A stretch of DNA of 64,000 nt from Winogradskyella ludwigii (lineage in GTDB: Bacteria > Bacteroidota > Bacteroidia > Flavobacteriales > Flavobacteriaceae): NCBI RefSeq assembly GCF_013403985.1, contig NZ_JABFDF010000002.1:124001-188000 (forward strand), in the 5' to 3' direction. The notes under the pieces were generated by a model. It ran no database searches, was not told the origin of the DNA, and was given only the letters and a program-made list of their open reading frames with translations. Shown here piece by piece: positions 55,846 to 64,000 of the stretch. A program made the translations under genes and the position numbers. How positions within the stretch are numbered: the stretch's first letter is position 1; each line of letters begins with the position of its first letter.

Positions 55846-56146
55846 CATAAGTACTACTTTATACTGATAATCATCAATATAGGCATCTTTGCGTTTATAC
55901 ATCTGAATTACTCCTTAAATAGACGTATTTTATAAATGCAATTACAGCTCTATAGACGCTTCCTTTTACACTTATTATGCTCCACCAACCCACTCTATTC
56001 TTACCTTTAAAACTAGGGTTAAAATACGATGTATTGCTTTCATAAATTCATGTCTTTCAAAATTGTTAAGAATTACCAAAAGTGCTTAATCAGGACTGGA
56101 AATCTTGTTATTTTTGATAAAATCAACAATTTAAACGTAATTAATT
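55846..56146. other. intergenic region with predicted promoter
   Basis: The 301 bases hold no gene. TATTTTTG at 56109-56116 (plus strand) fits TAnnTTTG and lies 30 bp ahead of the ATG at 56147. No -33 match was found at 17-23 bp. Confidence 0.45.
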
Positions 56147-56497
56147 ATGAAAAAACTATTTTTTACTCTTTTATGCTTTAGTCTATTTTTAACAGCTTTT
56201 GCCAGTAACGACCCAAAAGTTGGTGATGTTTTAAGCGTTAAAACCCCTTCTACAGAAAGCTTTAAACACATTGATTTTCCTAGAGTAAATATTTTAATAA
56301 AAAGAGGCGTCGTGACAGGCTACAAGTCTGTTTACAATAACGCTGTGATTATAGACCAAGTAACTACAAAAAACAATGGATCTACGTCTGTAACTTTAAA
56401 GAAAAAAGACGGTTCTAAATTCTTTGGGTTCTTAAATGCAGTTGAAGCCAATTATGAAAAAGCCATCGATGCAGGAGAACTTGCAGTGCTAAAATAA
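56147..56497 (+). CDS. small secreted hypothetical protein
   Basis: The protein is 116 aa with a signal peptide (MKKLFFTLLCFSLFLTAFAS). The mature part of about 96 residues contains DVLSVKTPSTESFKHIDFPR and VTLKKKDGSKFFGFLNAVEA. I do not recognise the family. It is followed 29 bp later by a very strong terminator. Confidence 0.75.
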   Translation: MKKLFFTLLCFSLFLTAFASNDPKVGDVLSVKTPSTESFKHIDFPRVNILIKRGVVTGYKSVYNNAVIIDQVTTKNNGSTSVTLKKKDGSKFFGFLNAVEANYEKAIDAGELAVLK

Positions 56498-56525
56498 GTT
56501 AAGATTGACTTTACTTGTAAACCTA

Positions 56526-56564
56526 AAAAAACCTTAGTCTATAACTTATAGACTAAGGTTTTTT
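56526..56564. terminator. strong bidirectional intrinsic terminator
   Basis: A perfect 19-bp inverted repeat (AAAAAACCTTAGTCTATAA at 56526-56544 and its complement at 56546-56564) surrounds a single central C. A and T runs at the ends make it work on both strands. Confidence 0.92.
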
Positions 56565-56672
56565 CTTAATTTGTACTGGTCTTGTTCTTTCTATAGATTA
56601 ATGAAAAACAGATCGTAGCATTAAAATCAACGCTTTAGTTTTAGGCTTACTATACAACTCTACTCCACTTCT

Positions 56673-57005
56673 TTATTCTTTTACAACTCTAAAACTATGT
56701 TGTCCTTCTTCTGAAGCTAATTTTACGATATAGATTCCTGAAGTCAATTTAGATAGGTCTAGTTGTAGTTGAGATACTTCTGTATTTCTACATAATACTT
56801 CTTGTCCAATACCATTGTAAACTGTTACACCTGTTAAATTAGATCTGTAATTGATGTTTAAAACATCTGTTGTTGGATTAGGATATATAGCTAAAGCATT
56901 ACGATCAAAATCACTTACACTTAGTGTCTCTAAATTTAAAGTAAAATCTAAAGCCTGACCATAACTTGGCTCAACACCTTTACCAAAAAAATTAAATATA
57001 ACACC
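56673..57005 (-). pseudogene. orphan type IX secretion C-terminal sorting domain
   Basis: A 110-codon open stretch without a start codon (in-frame TAG at 57006-57008) reads FDRNALAIYPNPTTDVLNIN, then VTVYNGIGQEVLC and LTSGIYIVKLASEEGQHSFR and ends VVKE. This is a complete type A T9SS sorting domain, the tail of a secreted multidomain protein whose body is gone. It implies that the organism has a type IX secretion system. Confidence 0.85.
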
Positions 57006-57133
57006 CTAATATAATTGCATCATCTAAAACACATGCTGTTGCATTTTATTTGATGTCAATGTATGCGAAACACTGCTACAATTACTTTATTGAATCGTTA
57101 AGTATTTATTTTGAACGGATTACTTTGTACTAA

Positions 57134-57895
57134 TTACTTCTTTTTGCGCTTTGGTTGTTCTTCCTTCAGCTTTACATAAATGAGTTTTGAGCGTCCTCTA
57201 GAATCTTCCCGACGTTCTATTTCGAAAGAAGGAATGGCGTTAATTAAAGGGGTTAGTTTTTGAAAGCCATAGTTTCGTGAATCGAAATTGGGTTGTTTTT
57301 TCTGCAATAGGCTTCCTACATCTCCTAAAAATGCCCAGCCGTCATCATCTGCCACATCATTAATTGTGGCTGCTATGAAGTTAATTTCCTTTTGTGTAAT
57401 GGTATCGTAATCACTTTTGGGTGATGTTGGTGCTGTGTTTGATTCTGATGGACGGTCTTCACTTTGGTTTTTAAGGATCTCGATATAGATAAATTTATCG
57501 CAAGCTACAATAAAGGGGTTTGGTGTTTTCTTTTCACCTATACCATAAACGGCCATTCCCGCTTCGCGCAAACGTGTTGCTAATCTTGTGAAATCGCTAT
57601 CGCTAGAGACCAGACAAAAGCCATTGACTTTCTCTGAATATAGGATATCCATAGCATCAATAATCATTGCGGAATCTGTAGCGTTCTTTCCAACTGTATA
57701 GGCGTATTGCTGAATTGGTGTTATGGCATTCTCTAGGAGTAAATTTTTCCACTTGTTAAGATGTGGCTTGGTCCAGTCTCCATAAATACGTTTAATGGTT
57801 GGATTGCCATATTTAGCAATTTCTTCCATCATTTCCTTTACGTATGCTGATGGTATGTTGTCTCCATCTATAAGTACGGCTAGTTTTAAATCCAT
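57134..57895 (-). CDS. NYN-domain putative RNase with LOTUS/OST-HTH-like C-terminus
   Basis: The 253-aa protein has an NYN (PIN-like) domain at residues 1-145: AVLIDGDNIP, GKNATDSAMIIDAMDIL and CLVSSDSDFTRLATRLREAG, which hold the acidic metal ligands. Residues about 165-240 (IAATINDVADDDGWAFLGDV, GSLLQKKQPNFDSRNYGF) match the OST-HTH/LOTUS layout that binds RNA. The tail is basic (EEQPKRKKK). LabA-like proteins of this type are predicted RNA-processing enzymes. Confidence 0.88.
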   Translation of the reverse strand: MDLKLAVLIDGDNIPSAYVKEMMEEIAKYGNPTIKRIYGDWTKPHLNKWKNLLLENAITPIQQYAYTVGKNATDSAMIIDAMDILYSEKVNGFCLVSSDSDFTRLATRLREAGMAVYGIGEKKTPNPFIVACDKFIYIEILKNQSEDRPSESNTAPTSPKSDYDTITQKEINFIAATINDVADDDGWAFLGDVGSLLQKKQPNFDSRNYGFQKLTPLINAIPSFEIERREDSRGRSKLIYVKLKEEQPKRKKK

Positions 57896-57945
57896 GTGTT
57901 TTAATCGTATGTGTTAATGATACCTAAAGGTACTTACTTTAACGC

Positions 57946-57974
57946 AAAAAACCACTCCTTAGGGAATGGTTTTA
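57946..57974 (-). terminator. terminator of the 34-aa gene
   Basis: On the minus strand AAAACCATTCC-CTAA-GGAGTGGTTTT forms a stem with one mismatch, followed by TT and GCG. It begins 20 bp past the stop at 57994. Confidence 0.75.
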
Positions 57975-57993
57975 TTACGCGTTATTTCAGTTA

Positions 57994-58098
57994 TTATGTT
58001 CGACTTGCTTTTTTAGCCAATTTTGCTGCTTTTTTTTCTTTCGGTGTTAATGCCGCTTCTTTTTTCACGTTCTTCTGTGAGTCTTTCGATTTTGCCAT
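57994..58098 (-). CDS. small basic protein, 34 aa
   Basis: An ATG frame of 34 codons reads MAKSKDSQKNVKKEAALTPK then EKKAAKLAKKASRT. It is lysine/alanine-rich and probably disordered or helical. It has its own terminator and about 100 bp of upstream space with no competing frame, which supports a real gene. A nucleic-acid-binding role would fit its charge. Confidence 0.65.
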   Translation of the reverse strand: MAKSKDSQKNVKKEAALTPKEKKAAKLAKKASRT

Positions 58099-58299
58099 GA
58101 CTTAGTAGTTTAAAGATTAATTACTCTAAATATAAGCAATGGTTTTATGCTATGGTGTTTTCTTGGAGTTTATTTTTGTTATTATTGTCAATTTAAGACA
58201 TTAGACAAGCATAACACCTTAAAGAAAAAAAACAACACCATTATACTATATTAATAATTAGTCCCTTGGGAATACTACTTTGTATAACATTACTTTATT

Positions 58300-58446
58300 C
58301 TATATAAACAAAAACATATCATCATCATTCGACTCAGTATTTGTATCTAACGTTTGATCATTATAAAATTCATCGTTAAAGTTTTCTTCTTGTTGCTCTA
58401 ATTGGTTCTTTTGTAGTCGGTTTTTAAATTCTTGTAGTAGTTTCAT
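58300..58446 (-). CDS. small acidic protein, 48 aa
   Basis: An ATG frame of 48 codons reads MKLLQEFKNRLQKNQLEQQE then ENFNDEFYNDQTLDTNTESN and DDDMFLFI. An amphipathic glutamine/lysine-rich helix is followed by a strongly acidic tail ending in hydrophobic residues, an ordered layout unlikely for random sequence. No family recognised. Confidence 0.5.
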   Translation of the reverse strand: MKLLQEFKNRLQKNQLEQQEENFNDEFYNDQTLDTNTESNDDDMFLFI

Positions 58447-58616
58447 AGCGTATTGTATTTCTTATTATTAAATATACGACTGAAATACTAATTTTAGATG
58501 TTTCAAAATAGCATAAAACACATAAAACCATAGATTTAGCATTACCTTAACATTTAGTTTGTATTATGGTAAAATTGTGATTTTTTATTGAGGACACAAA
58601 AAACTAAAACACCACA

Positions 58617-59045
58617 TTAAGATGACTGAACTCCTGTTTCATTATTCACCTTTTTCCATATTAATTCGCTATTCAACAAAAAGCTTCCGATATGATCGAA
58701 GTTACAATCTGACGGAGCGATGATGGATAAGAAAGGCTCCTGTTTTTTATCGCGATACAGGTGGTAGGTTTCTCCAATGAGCGGCTCGAAGGTGTAGCGT
58801 GCGTTATAAACTAAGGTATTGTATTCTAGCTCTGCCATCATTTTATCGTACTCCGCTTTAAGCTCTAAATATCTGGCTTTAATTTGTTTGTTGGCTTTAT
58901 TGATGTTTCTGGTTTTCCAAGATGAATTGTCTGTGACCTTTATAGCTGGTGCACCTACATTGGTAGCGTAAGGTTTTAGTGCCGCATCATAACGTTGGGT
59001 CTCTTCATTAAATACAATCTGATCTGGTTTCTTGGCTTTAGACAT
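58617..59045 (-). CDS. DUF2452-like protein
   Basis: The protein is 142 aa. PDQIVFNEETQRYDAALKPY followed by ATNVGAPAIKV is the opening I associate with DUF2452 proteins of Bacteroidota. A helical middle (NINKANKQIKARYLELKAEY) and LIGETYHLYRDKKQEPFLSI follow. It is soluble, with no signal peptide. Function unknown. Confidence 0.75.
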   Translation of the reverse strand: MSKAKKPDQIVFNEETQRYDAALKPYATNVGAPAIKVTDNSSWKTRNINKANKQIKARYLELKAEYDKMMAELEYNTLVYNARYTFEPLIGETYHLYRDKKQEPFLSIIAPSDCNFDHIGSFLLNSELIWKKVNNETGVQSS

Positions 59046-59149
59046 CTCTTAACAGGCTTTTTACAAAGATAAAACTCCTGAAAGGCACTTTAAGAGAAAT
59101 AATACCTAATTTTTTATTAAATTTATGAATATTATTTAATTAACCTCAA

Positions 59150-59338
59150 ATGAATTTTGCAAAAAAAATAGGTCCCTTAAACTTTTTTATGTTAGCACTC
59201 TGTGCTTTGATTATTGTGGTTGCCGAATATTTGTTTTTAAGAGGAGATGAGCTTCATGCTATCTTTATAGGACTATGGGCACCAACACTACTAGGATTAG
59301 TCATATTTATAAAACAGATTTTGAATGGAGGCAAATGA
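59150..59338 (+). CDS. small membrane protein, two helices
   Basis: The protein is 62 aa and is almost entirely two membrane helices (GPLNFFMLALCALIIVVAEY and IFIGLWAPTLLGLVIFIKQI) with a short charged loop. It overlaps the next small gene by 14 bp, so the two are probably co-translated. No family recognised. Confidence 0.65.
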   Translation: MNFAKKIGPLNFFMLALCALIIVVAEYLFLRGDELHAIFIGLWAPTLLGLVIFIKQILNGGK

Positions 59339-59435
59339 AATCATTTTATCATTCTCGATCTTTGTCTCGGTATGCATTATTGTATGGGCCGTGCTCACTA
59401 TTCGCGCTTACAACAAGATTGATAGTAATGAATAA
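59325..59435 (+). CDS. small single-pass membrane protein, 36 aa
   Basis: The frame from ATG 59325 reads MEANEIILSFSIFVSVCIIV then WAVLTIRAYNKIDSNE. It is one membrane helix with an acidic N-terminus and a basic-then-acidic tail. It overlaps the 62-aa gene, and the upstream bases include GGAG-like sequence. The pair may form a small membrane complex. Confidence 0.5.
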   Translation: MEANEIILSFSIFVSVCIIVWAVLTIRAYNKIDSNE

Positions 59436-59449
59436 GTTCTAAATTGAAC

Positions 59450-59505
59450 CGTCATTGCGTCTCTTTTGTTTCTATTTGAAATAGAAGAAACAGATTGCAA
59501 TGACG
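59450..59505. repeat. inverted repeat with CGTCATTGC arms
   Basis: CGTCATTGC (59450-59458) pairs with GCAATGACG (59497-59505). An inner TTCTAT/ATAGAA pair continues the stem. The arm word resembles the dispersed CGTCATTGCGA palindromes of many bacterial genomes. It sits between convergent genes and may also terminate transcripts. Confidence 0.65.
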
Positions 59506-59524
59506 ACTTAATGAACACTTTGGT

Positions 59525-60139
59525 TTACACCAATTTAAAATCTAAAAGTAGCTCACCTTCAATAGAAGCTTGTAAATGATCGCCTTTTACATTAGTTCCT
59601 TTACCGATAGCCGGAGTCCCTGTAAAAATAAGATCGCCCTCTTCTAACGTCATAAACGAGGATACATAAGCAATAATTTCTGCAAAAGTGTAGATCATTA
59701 AACTGGTATGGCCTACTTGTTTTTGTTCTCCGTTGATTTTTAAATCGAAATTAATAGCGCTTAAATCCTTAAATTCGGATACTGGCTTAAAACTAGAGAT
59801 TGGTGACGCACCATCGAATCCTTTAGCCAAAGCCCAAGGTCCTTTCTTTTCTCTGCTTGCTGCTAAAACATCTGCCGCCGTGTAATCTATACCTACTCCG
59901 ATTTCGGAAATGTACGCGTTAGCATCCTCTAAGGCGATATCTTTACCCTGTTTTCCTATTTTGGCTACGAGCTCTACTTCGTACACTAACTGATTGGTTA
60001 TTTTAGGAAATACAATGTCCTTATTACCTGTTACCAACGTTGATTCTGGTTTTGTAAATATGGTCTGATTCCCTGTGTTTGCTGCGCTAATTTCTGAAGC
60101 GTGCTCCACGTAATTTTTACCTATACCTATTATTTTCAT
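59525..60139 (-). CDS. fumarylacetoacetate hydrolase family protein
   Basis: The 204-aa protein begins MKIIGIGKNYVEHASEI and has the metal-binding glutamates in QLVYEVELVAKIGK. It continues with GVGIDYTAADVLAASREKKG, PWALAKGFDGASP and GDLIFTGTPAIG. This short form resembles YcgM-type acylpyruvases and oxaloacetate decarboxylase/tautomerase-like enzymes. It is cytoplasmic. The substrate is a small oxo-acid, not identified further. Confidence 0.88.
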   Translation of the reverse strand: MKIIGIGKNYVEHASEISAANTGNQTIFTKPESTLVTGNKDIVFPKITNQLVYEVELVAKIGKQGKDIALEDANAYISEIGVGIDYTAADVLAASREKKGPWALAKGFDGASPISSFKPVSEFKDLSAINFDLKINGEQKQVGHTSLMIYTFAEIIAYVSSFMTLEEGDLIFTGTPAIGKGTNVKGDHLQASIEGELLLDFKLV

Positions 60140-60326
60140 GGTTGTATTTTAATTTAAAGTAAAGGTATGGAAAGCAGATAAGTCTTCATATTTCATGGTG
60201 ATTATTTTTTAGGCTATGCTGTGGTGTTTTCATTATAAGCTTACCTTATTCACCTTAAAAACAACTAACTACTAGTGCTTTTCTTAAAAAAGAAACGCAT
60301 ACCTGCATTAATTAGAATTTAAAAAA

Positions 60327-60334
60327 TAGATTTG
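60327..60334 (+). promoter_or_regulatory. predicted -7 element of the second phospholipase A gene
   Basis: TAGATTTG fits TAnnTTTG and ends 24 bp ahead of the ATG at 60359. This leaves a normal short leader and argues against the TTG at 60332 as a start. Confidence 0.5.
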
Positions 60335-60358
60335 CAGGGTTCCCTTAAATACTCTTTT

Positions 60359-61246
60359 ATGATTAAACCGCTGTCTCTTGTCCTTTTGGTTATATTGGTT
60401 TGTTTTGACGTCCAAGCCCAAGAACTTATACAAACTCCGACAGAACTGACCTCGATAGCCACACTTTGGGATTTGGATAAAGACCAAAAGCAAGGTACTT
60501 TTAAAATTACGGCTTACAAACCTATCTATGTTGCAGCAGCCCGATGGTCTGATAGTCCTAACCGATTGCCTTACAGTGAAAATCCAGATTATACCGTAAC
60601 CGATGCCGTGGATTATAATAGCTTAGAAGCCAAATTTCAACTTAGTTTTAAGACCAAATTGGCCGAATCTTTATTATTTGGTAAAGGAGATTTATGGGTA
60701 GGCTATACACAAATTGCTCATTGGCAAGTTTACAATACGGATATCTCTCGTGCTTTTAGAGAATTAAATTATGAACCCGAACTTATATTTACCTATCCCT
60801 TAAACTTAACATTTGCAGGCTTTACGATTAAAATGGCCAGTGTAAGCTTGAACCACCAGTCTAATGGTAGAGATTTACCACGGTCGCGAAGTTGGAATCG
60901 TGTTATTTTTAATATGGCTATGGAACGTAACAACCTGATGATCTCTATTACTCCTTGGATTCGGCTGCCCGATGATGATGACGAAAACCCATTGATTACG
61001 AGCTATATTGGTAATGGCAGTATTACGGCGACTTACAAGCTAAAACAGCATACGTTCTATGCTATTGCTACAAATTCTTTTTCGTTTAATGATAATCATG
61101 GCAGTCTTCAGTTTAACTACCTCTACCCTATTAATGACAACTTAAACCTACATGCCCAGTTGTTTACGGGTTATGGAGAAACTCTGATTGATTACAACCA
61201 TTATCAAAATACCGCGGGTTTAGGAGTCTCGTTTTCTCATTGGTAG
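60359..61246 (+). CDS. pldA: outer-membrane phospholipase A, second paralogue
   Basis: This 295-aa protein has a signal peptide (MIKPLSLVLLVILVCFDVQA), catalytic motif SLNHQSNGRDL (His166, Ser168) and RSRSWNRVIF, as in OMPLA. The barrel strands end in TAGLGVSFSHW with a terminal aromatic. It keeps the classic HQSNG, whereas the paralogue at 31722 has HESNG. It likely degrades misplaced phospholipids in the outer membrane. The symbol is by family. Confidence 0.87.
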   Translation: MIKPLSLVLLVILVCFDVQAQELIQTPTELTSIATLWDLDKDQKQGTFKITAYKPIYVAAARWSDSPNRLPYSENPDYTVTDAVDYNSLEAKFQLSFKTKLAESLLFGKGDLWVGYTQIAHWQVYNTDISRAFRELNYEPELIFTYPLNLTFAGFTIKMASVSLNHQSNGRDLPRSRSWNRVIFNMAMERNNLMISITPWIRLPDDDDENPLITSYIGNGSITATYKLKQHTFYAIATNSFSFNDNHGSLQFNYLYPINDNLNLHAQLFTGYGETLIDYNHYQNTAGLGVSFSHW

Positions 61247-61314
61247 TTGTTATACTTTAACAGAACAGGCGTTATAATTAACTTTTGCGCCACATGACAC
61301 GTTGAAAATAATAT

Positions 61315-61322
61315 TATTTTTG
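61315..61322 (+). promoter_or_regulatory. predicted -7 element of the AsmA-like gene
   Basis: TATTTTTG fits TAnnTTTG and lies 22 bp ahead of the ATG at 61345. A -33 element is not clear. Confidence 0.4.
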
Positions 61323-61344
61323 GCGGTTAATAACTCGTGTTTAC

Positions 61345-64000
61345 ATGGCTCAAACAATTCATCATAAATTTCGTAAGGTTTTAAAATGGGGATTTGGTAT
61401 TCTCACATTACTCCTTTTAAGCTTACTCGCTGTTCCATCAATTTTTAATGATGTTATTTCTAATGAAATCAAAAAAGGCATTAATGCCAATTTAGACAGC
61501 GAATTACAATTTAAGGATTCTGAAATATCATTCTTTAATCATTTCCCCTCACTCACGTTTTCTTTTAAAGATGTGAATTTAACCAGTGCTATCCCTTTTG
61601 AAACCGATTCTTTACTTACAGCCAAAGAACTTGGGTTTGGCGTTAATGTCTTTAAACTTATTTTTTCTGATGACGTTGTTATTAACGGTACGTTTTTAAC
61701 CGATGGCCATATTACCCTTATTAAAGATCAATTTGGCAGAACCAATTATGACGTCTATAAGACTACCGACTCCGTTGTTACTGCAAAAGACACGACAGCT
61801 TCTCGTTTTAATATTGACCTTAGACGCGTTAAAATAAAAAACACCACTGTACTTTATAGAGATGATGCACTAGGTGTTTCTGTAGTTACCAAAGGACTCG
61901 ATTATAATGGCCGTGGTGGACTAGACGATGGTAAATTAGCCCTTGGTTCTAATCTGGATATTACTAGTGTCGCTATTGATTTTGATGGTATTAAATACCT
62001 TAATGGAAAAAAGCTGAAGGTTAAATCCTTTACCATTTATGATACCGAAAACTTATCTATTGAACTCGATGAAAACACCATAGCCCTTAATGACCTTAAG
62101 ATTAACTTTCATGGAGCATTGTCTCTTTTTGAAGATGGCTTGGCTTACGACTTGTTATTTAATACTGAAAACGGCACTCTTGAAAAGGTGGTTAGTGCTT
62201 TGCCTCCAAAATATACAACATGGTCGCAATCGGTAACACTGAAAGGAGATGTCGATGCTTCATTACATATAACAGGATATTCAGGTACAGTTCCTGACTC
62301 CTCTAAACTAGAACGAACAGACATTAAGGTCGCGATTACTGATGGTACTATTCGCCATAACGATGCCCAAGACGCTATAGAACATTTGAATGTTGCGTTT
62401 CAAGGTGATTTTAATTCTGAAGCCCTACACCTTAACCTGGATCGTTTAGATTTCGAGCTAAATAATGAAATTACTAAAGGCTCTATGATAGCTGAAGGTA
62501 CAGCCGATTCGCTTTATATCAAGTCCCATTTAAAATCTAATCTCAACCTTGACATACTGAATCAAACCCTACAACTCCCCGACCTTGCGTTTCAAGGAGT
62601 ATTAGCCACAGACCTTACCATAGATGGAGTTTATGCCCCTTTGACCTCTAAACTTCCTAAAACCAAAGGGCTTTTTACATTATCTCATGGCGCTTTGCAA
62701 ACCTCAGGACATGCAGAACCTATTAAAGACATAGCGTTAGATGCTATTATTATAAACGAAGGTGGCACCTATGCTGAGTCGATTTTAACCATTAATGCCC
62801 TCAACTTTAGTTTTCTAGGTAATCTGTTTACGAGCGAAGCTTTTTTTAAGAATTTTGACGAACCAGAATATCATATTAAAGGCCAAGGCGCTATAGATTT
62901 CACCTCCCTTAACCAAGTGATTGCATTGCCTTTTTTAATTTCGAATGGGCAATTAAACGCTGATTTAAACTTAAACGGACAGCTTAATCATCCGCAAGCT
63001 GTAACCCGTAATAGTGGCACACTAGATCTTAAAAATATAGAACTTAAAACTAGCCTATTACCTTATCCTGTTGTTGTAAAAGAAGGGCGGTTTTTATTCT
63101 TAAATGACCAAATGGCCTTTTCTAACCTGAGTGTACAACACCAATCTTCTGCTGTTGTTATGGACGGTTACTTTACCAATTATATCGATTACGCTTTACA
63201 TTCTAAAGGAGTATTGCGAGGAGATCTTGAACTAAAATCTCCTAAAATTGACATTACCGAATTTTTCCCAACACAAGACGTTTTAACCTCTCCATCTGAT
63301 AGTCTAAGTGTTCCCCATACTGTTGAAAACGTTGTAAGTGGTGTGATGCAAGTTCCAAAAGACTTAGATTTAGCCCTTCAAATTAAAATAGACACGCTAC
63401 AATATAATAGCTTAACTATTACAGCACTTAATGGTCATTTAGGACTAAAAGATCAAGGACTTTTCTTAAAAGATAGTCAGTTAGAAATGGTCGATGGCAC
63501 AGCACAACTCGATGGCTTTTACCAACCGACATCAACCAAGGACGCCTTATTTTCTATAGATTTGAAAGCTGATCACCTAAACATAGAAAAAGGTTACAAC
63601 AGCATGTCTTTGTTTAAAGAATTAGCACCAGCTGCAGCGCAAGCCTCAGGCATCGCCTCTATAGATTACAGCCTTACAGGCACATTAGATGCTAACATGA
63701 CACCTGCCATGCCAAGTTTAAAAGGCCAAGGCACTTTAAAAGTCCATAACGTTAAGTTTGATGGCTATAAACTTTTAGGGAAAGTCTCTGAGAAATCAGG
63801 ATTTGAGGCCTTAAATAATCCTAAGATATCTGAAATTACTATAAAGTCTACCGTGAACAATAACGTCTTAGAAATCGAACGCTTTAAGTTTAAAGTCAGC
63901 CCATTTAGATTAAGAGCCGAAGGGCAAACCACCTTCGATGGAGACCTAAGTCTTAAAATGCGTATTGGCTTACCTCCTTTAGGCCTTATTGGTATTCCTG
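61345..64000 (+). CDS. AsmA-like envelope protein, partial (3' end outside window)
   Basis: The frame is open from the ATG at 61345 to the window edge (885 codons). An N-terminal membrane helix (WGFGILTLLLLSLLAVPSIF) is followed by FNDVISNEIKKGINANLDSE and FPSLTFSFKDVNL, the usual AsmA opening. Long repetitive beta-strand sequence comes next. The late segment LKGQGTLKVHNVKFDGYKLL belongs to the AsmA C-terminal region. Such proteins are TamB/AsmA/YicH-like bridges that carry phospholipids between membranes. About 150 or more residues are probably missing. Confidence 0.88.
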   Translation, partial: MAQTIHHKFRKVLKWGFGILTLLLLSLLAVPSIFNDVISNEIKKGINANLDSELQFKDSEISFFNHFPSLTFSFKDVNLTSAIPFETDSLLTAKELGFGVNVFKLIFSDDVVINGTFLTDGHITLIKDQFGRTNYDVYKTTDSVVTAKDTTASRFNIDLRRVKIKNTTVLYRDDALGVSVVTKGLDYNGRGGLDDGKLALGSNLDITSVAIDFDGIKYLNGKKLKVKSFTIYDTENLSIELDENTIALNDLKINFHGALSLFEDGLAYDLLFNTENGTLEKVVSALPPKYTTWSQSVTLKGDVDASLHITGYSGTVPDSSKLERTDIKVAITDGTIRHNDAQDAIEHLNVAFQGDFNSEALHLNLDRLDFELNNEITKGSMIAEGTADSLYIKSHLKSNLNLDILNQTLQLPDLAFQGVLATDLTIDGVYAPLTSKLPKTKGLFTLSHGALQTSGHAEPIKDIALDAIIINEGGTYAESILTINALNFSFLGNLFTSEAFFKNFDEPEYHIKGQGAIDFTSLNQVIALPFLISNGQLNADLNLNGQLNHPQAVTRNSGTLDLKNIELKTSLLPYPVVVKEGRFLFLNDQMAFSNLSVQHQSSAVVMDGYFTNYIDYALHSKGVLRGDLELKSPKIDITEFFPTQDVLTSPSDSLSVPHTVENVVSGVMQVPKDLDLALQIKIDTLQYNSLTITALNGHLGLKDQGLFLKDSQLEMVDGTAQLDGFYQPTSTKDALFSIDLKADHLNIEKGYNSMSLFKELAPAAAQASGIASIDYSLTGTLDANMTPAMPSLKGQGTLKVHNVKFDGYKLLGKVSEKSGFEALNNPKISEITIKSTVNNNVLEIERFKFKVSPFRLRAEGQTTFDGDLSLKMRIGLPPLGLIGIP

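Overview
The window is AT-rich chromosomal DNA that looks like a member of the Flavobacteriaceae (Bacteroidota). Supporting signs are Bacteroidota -7 promoter elements (TAnnTTTG) with no strong Shine-Dalgarno sequences, lipoproteins with LxxC lipoboxes, an orphan type IX secretion sorting tail, a GxxExxY protein, DUF4369-thioredoxin and DUF2452 proteins, and secreted proteins opening with the flavobacterial QVGIGTxTP leader. No rRNA, tRNA, CRISPR array or intact insertion sequence was seen.

Layout. 1-5807: an efflux operon on the minus strand (tetR, tolC, HlyD-like adaptor, two ABC ATPases, ABC-2 permease cut by the window edge), interrupted by a GxxExxY gene lying among CGCAGAT-type repeats. 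5810-14300: respiration and redox genes (cydAB, CstB-like persulfide dioxygenase-rhodanese, peroxiredoxin, thioredoxin, a cytochrome c with a DUF3365-like domain). Three promoters here share a GTAACnnnnGTTAC palindrome centred exactly 33 bp upstream of the -7 element, which suggests one Crp/Fnr-type regulon. cydA carries an apparent 1-nt frameshift near its end. 12138-12507 and 14338-14403 look like deletion scars.

14475-30275: a compact hybrid biosynthetic cluster on the minus strand. A 2224-aa protein (A-T-KS-AT-ACP-aminotransferase) is followed by a 1331-aa protein (C-A-T-TE) and an Sfp-type PPTase. Upstream lie an ornithine-racemase-like enzyme, a GNAT acetyltransferase, a methyltransferase and a degenerate CPBP membrane protein. 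The first adenylation pocket reads as one for a basic amino acid, which fits the racemase. The lone PKS module has no ketoreductase and ends in an aminotransferase, so it could make a 3,4-diamino acyl unit, which would then be joined to one more amino acid and released by the TE. This is the main candidate for an undescribed system.

30691-37271: membrane and envelope genes (YdjM-like hydrolase, outer-membrane phospholipase A, sterol-desaturase-like protein), a split secreted nuclease pair and two STAS-like paralogues. 37396-45439: a signalling cassette of a multi-PAS histidine kinase, a DivK-like receiver and a 1492-aa REC-GAF-PAS-sigma54 activator with Fis-type HTH. 45440-64000: mostly housekeeping and envelope genes (YqiA-like esterase, mnmE, DUF4369-thioredoxin lipoprotein, rhomboid, LpxL-type acyltransferase, class V aminotransferase, phosphoglucosamine mutase, ACP phosphodiesterase-like, NYN-domain protein, FAH-family hydrolase, a second phospholipase A, and an AsmA-like protein cut by the right edge), with three small genes of 34-48 codons and two pseudogene fragments between them.
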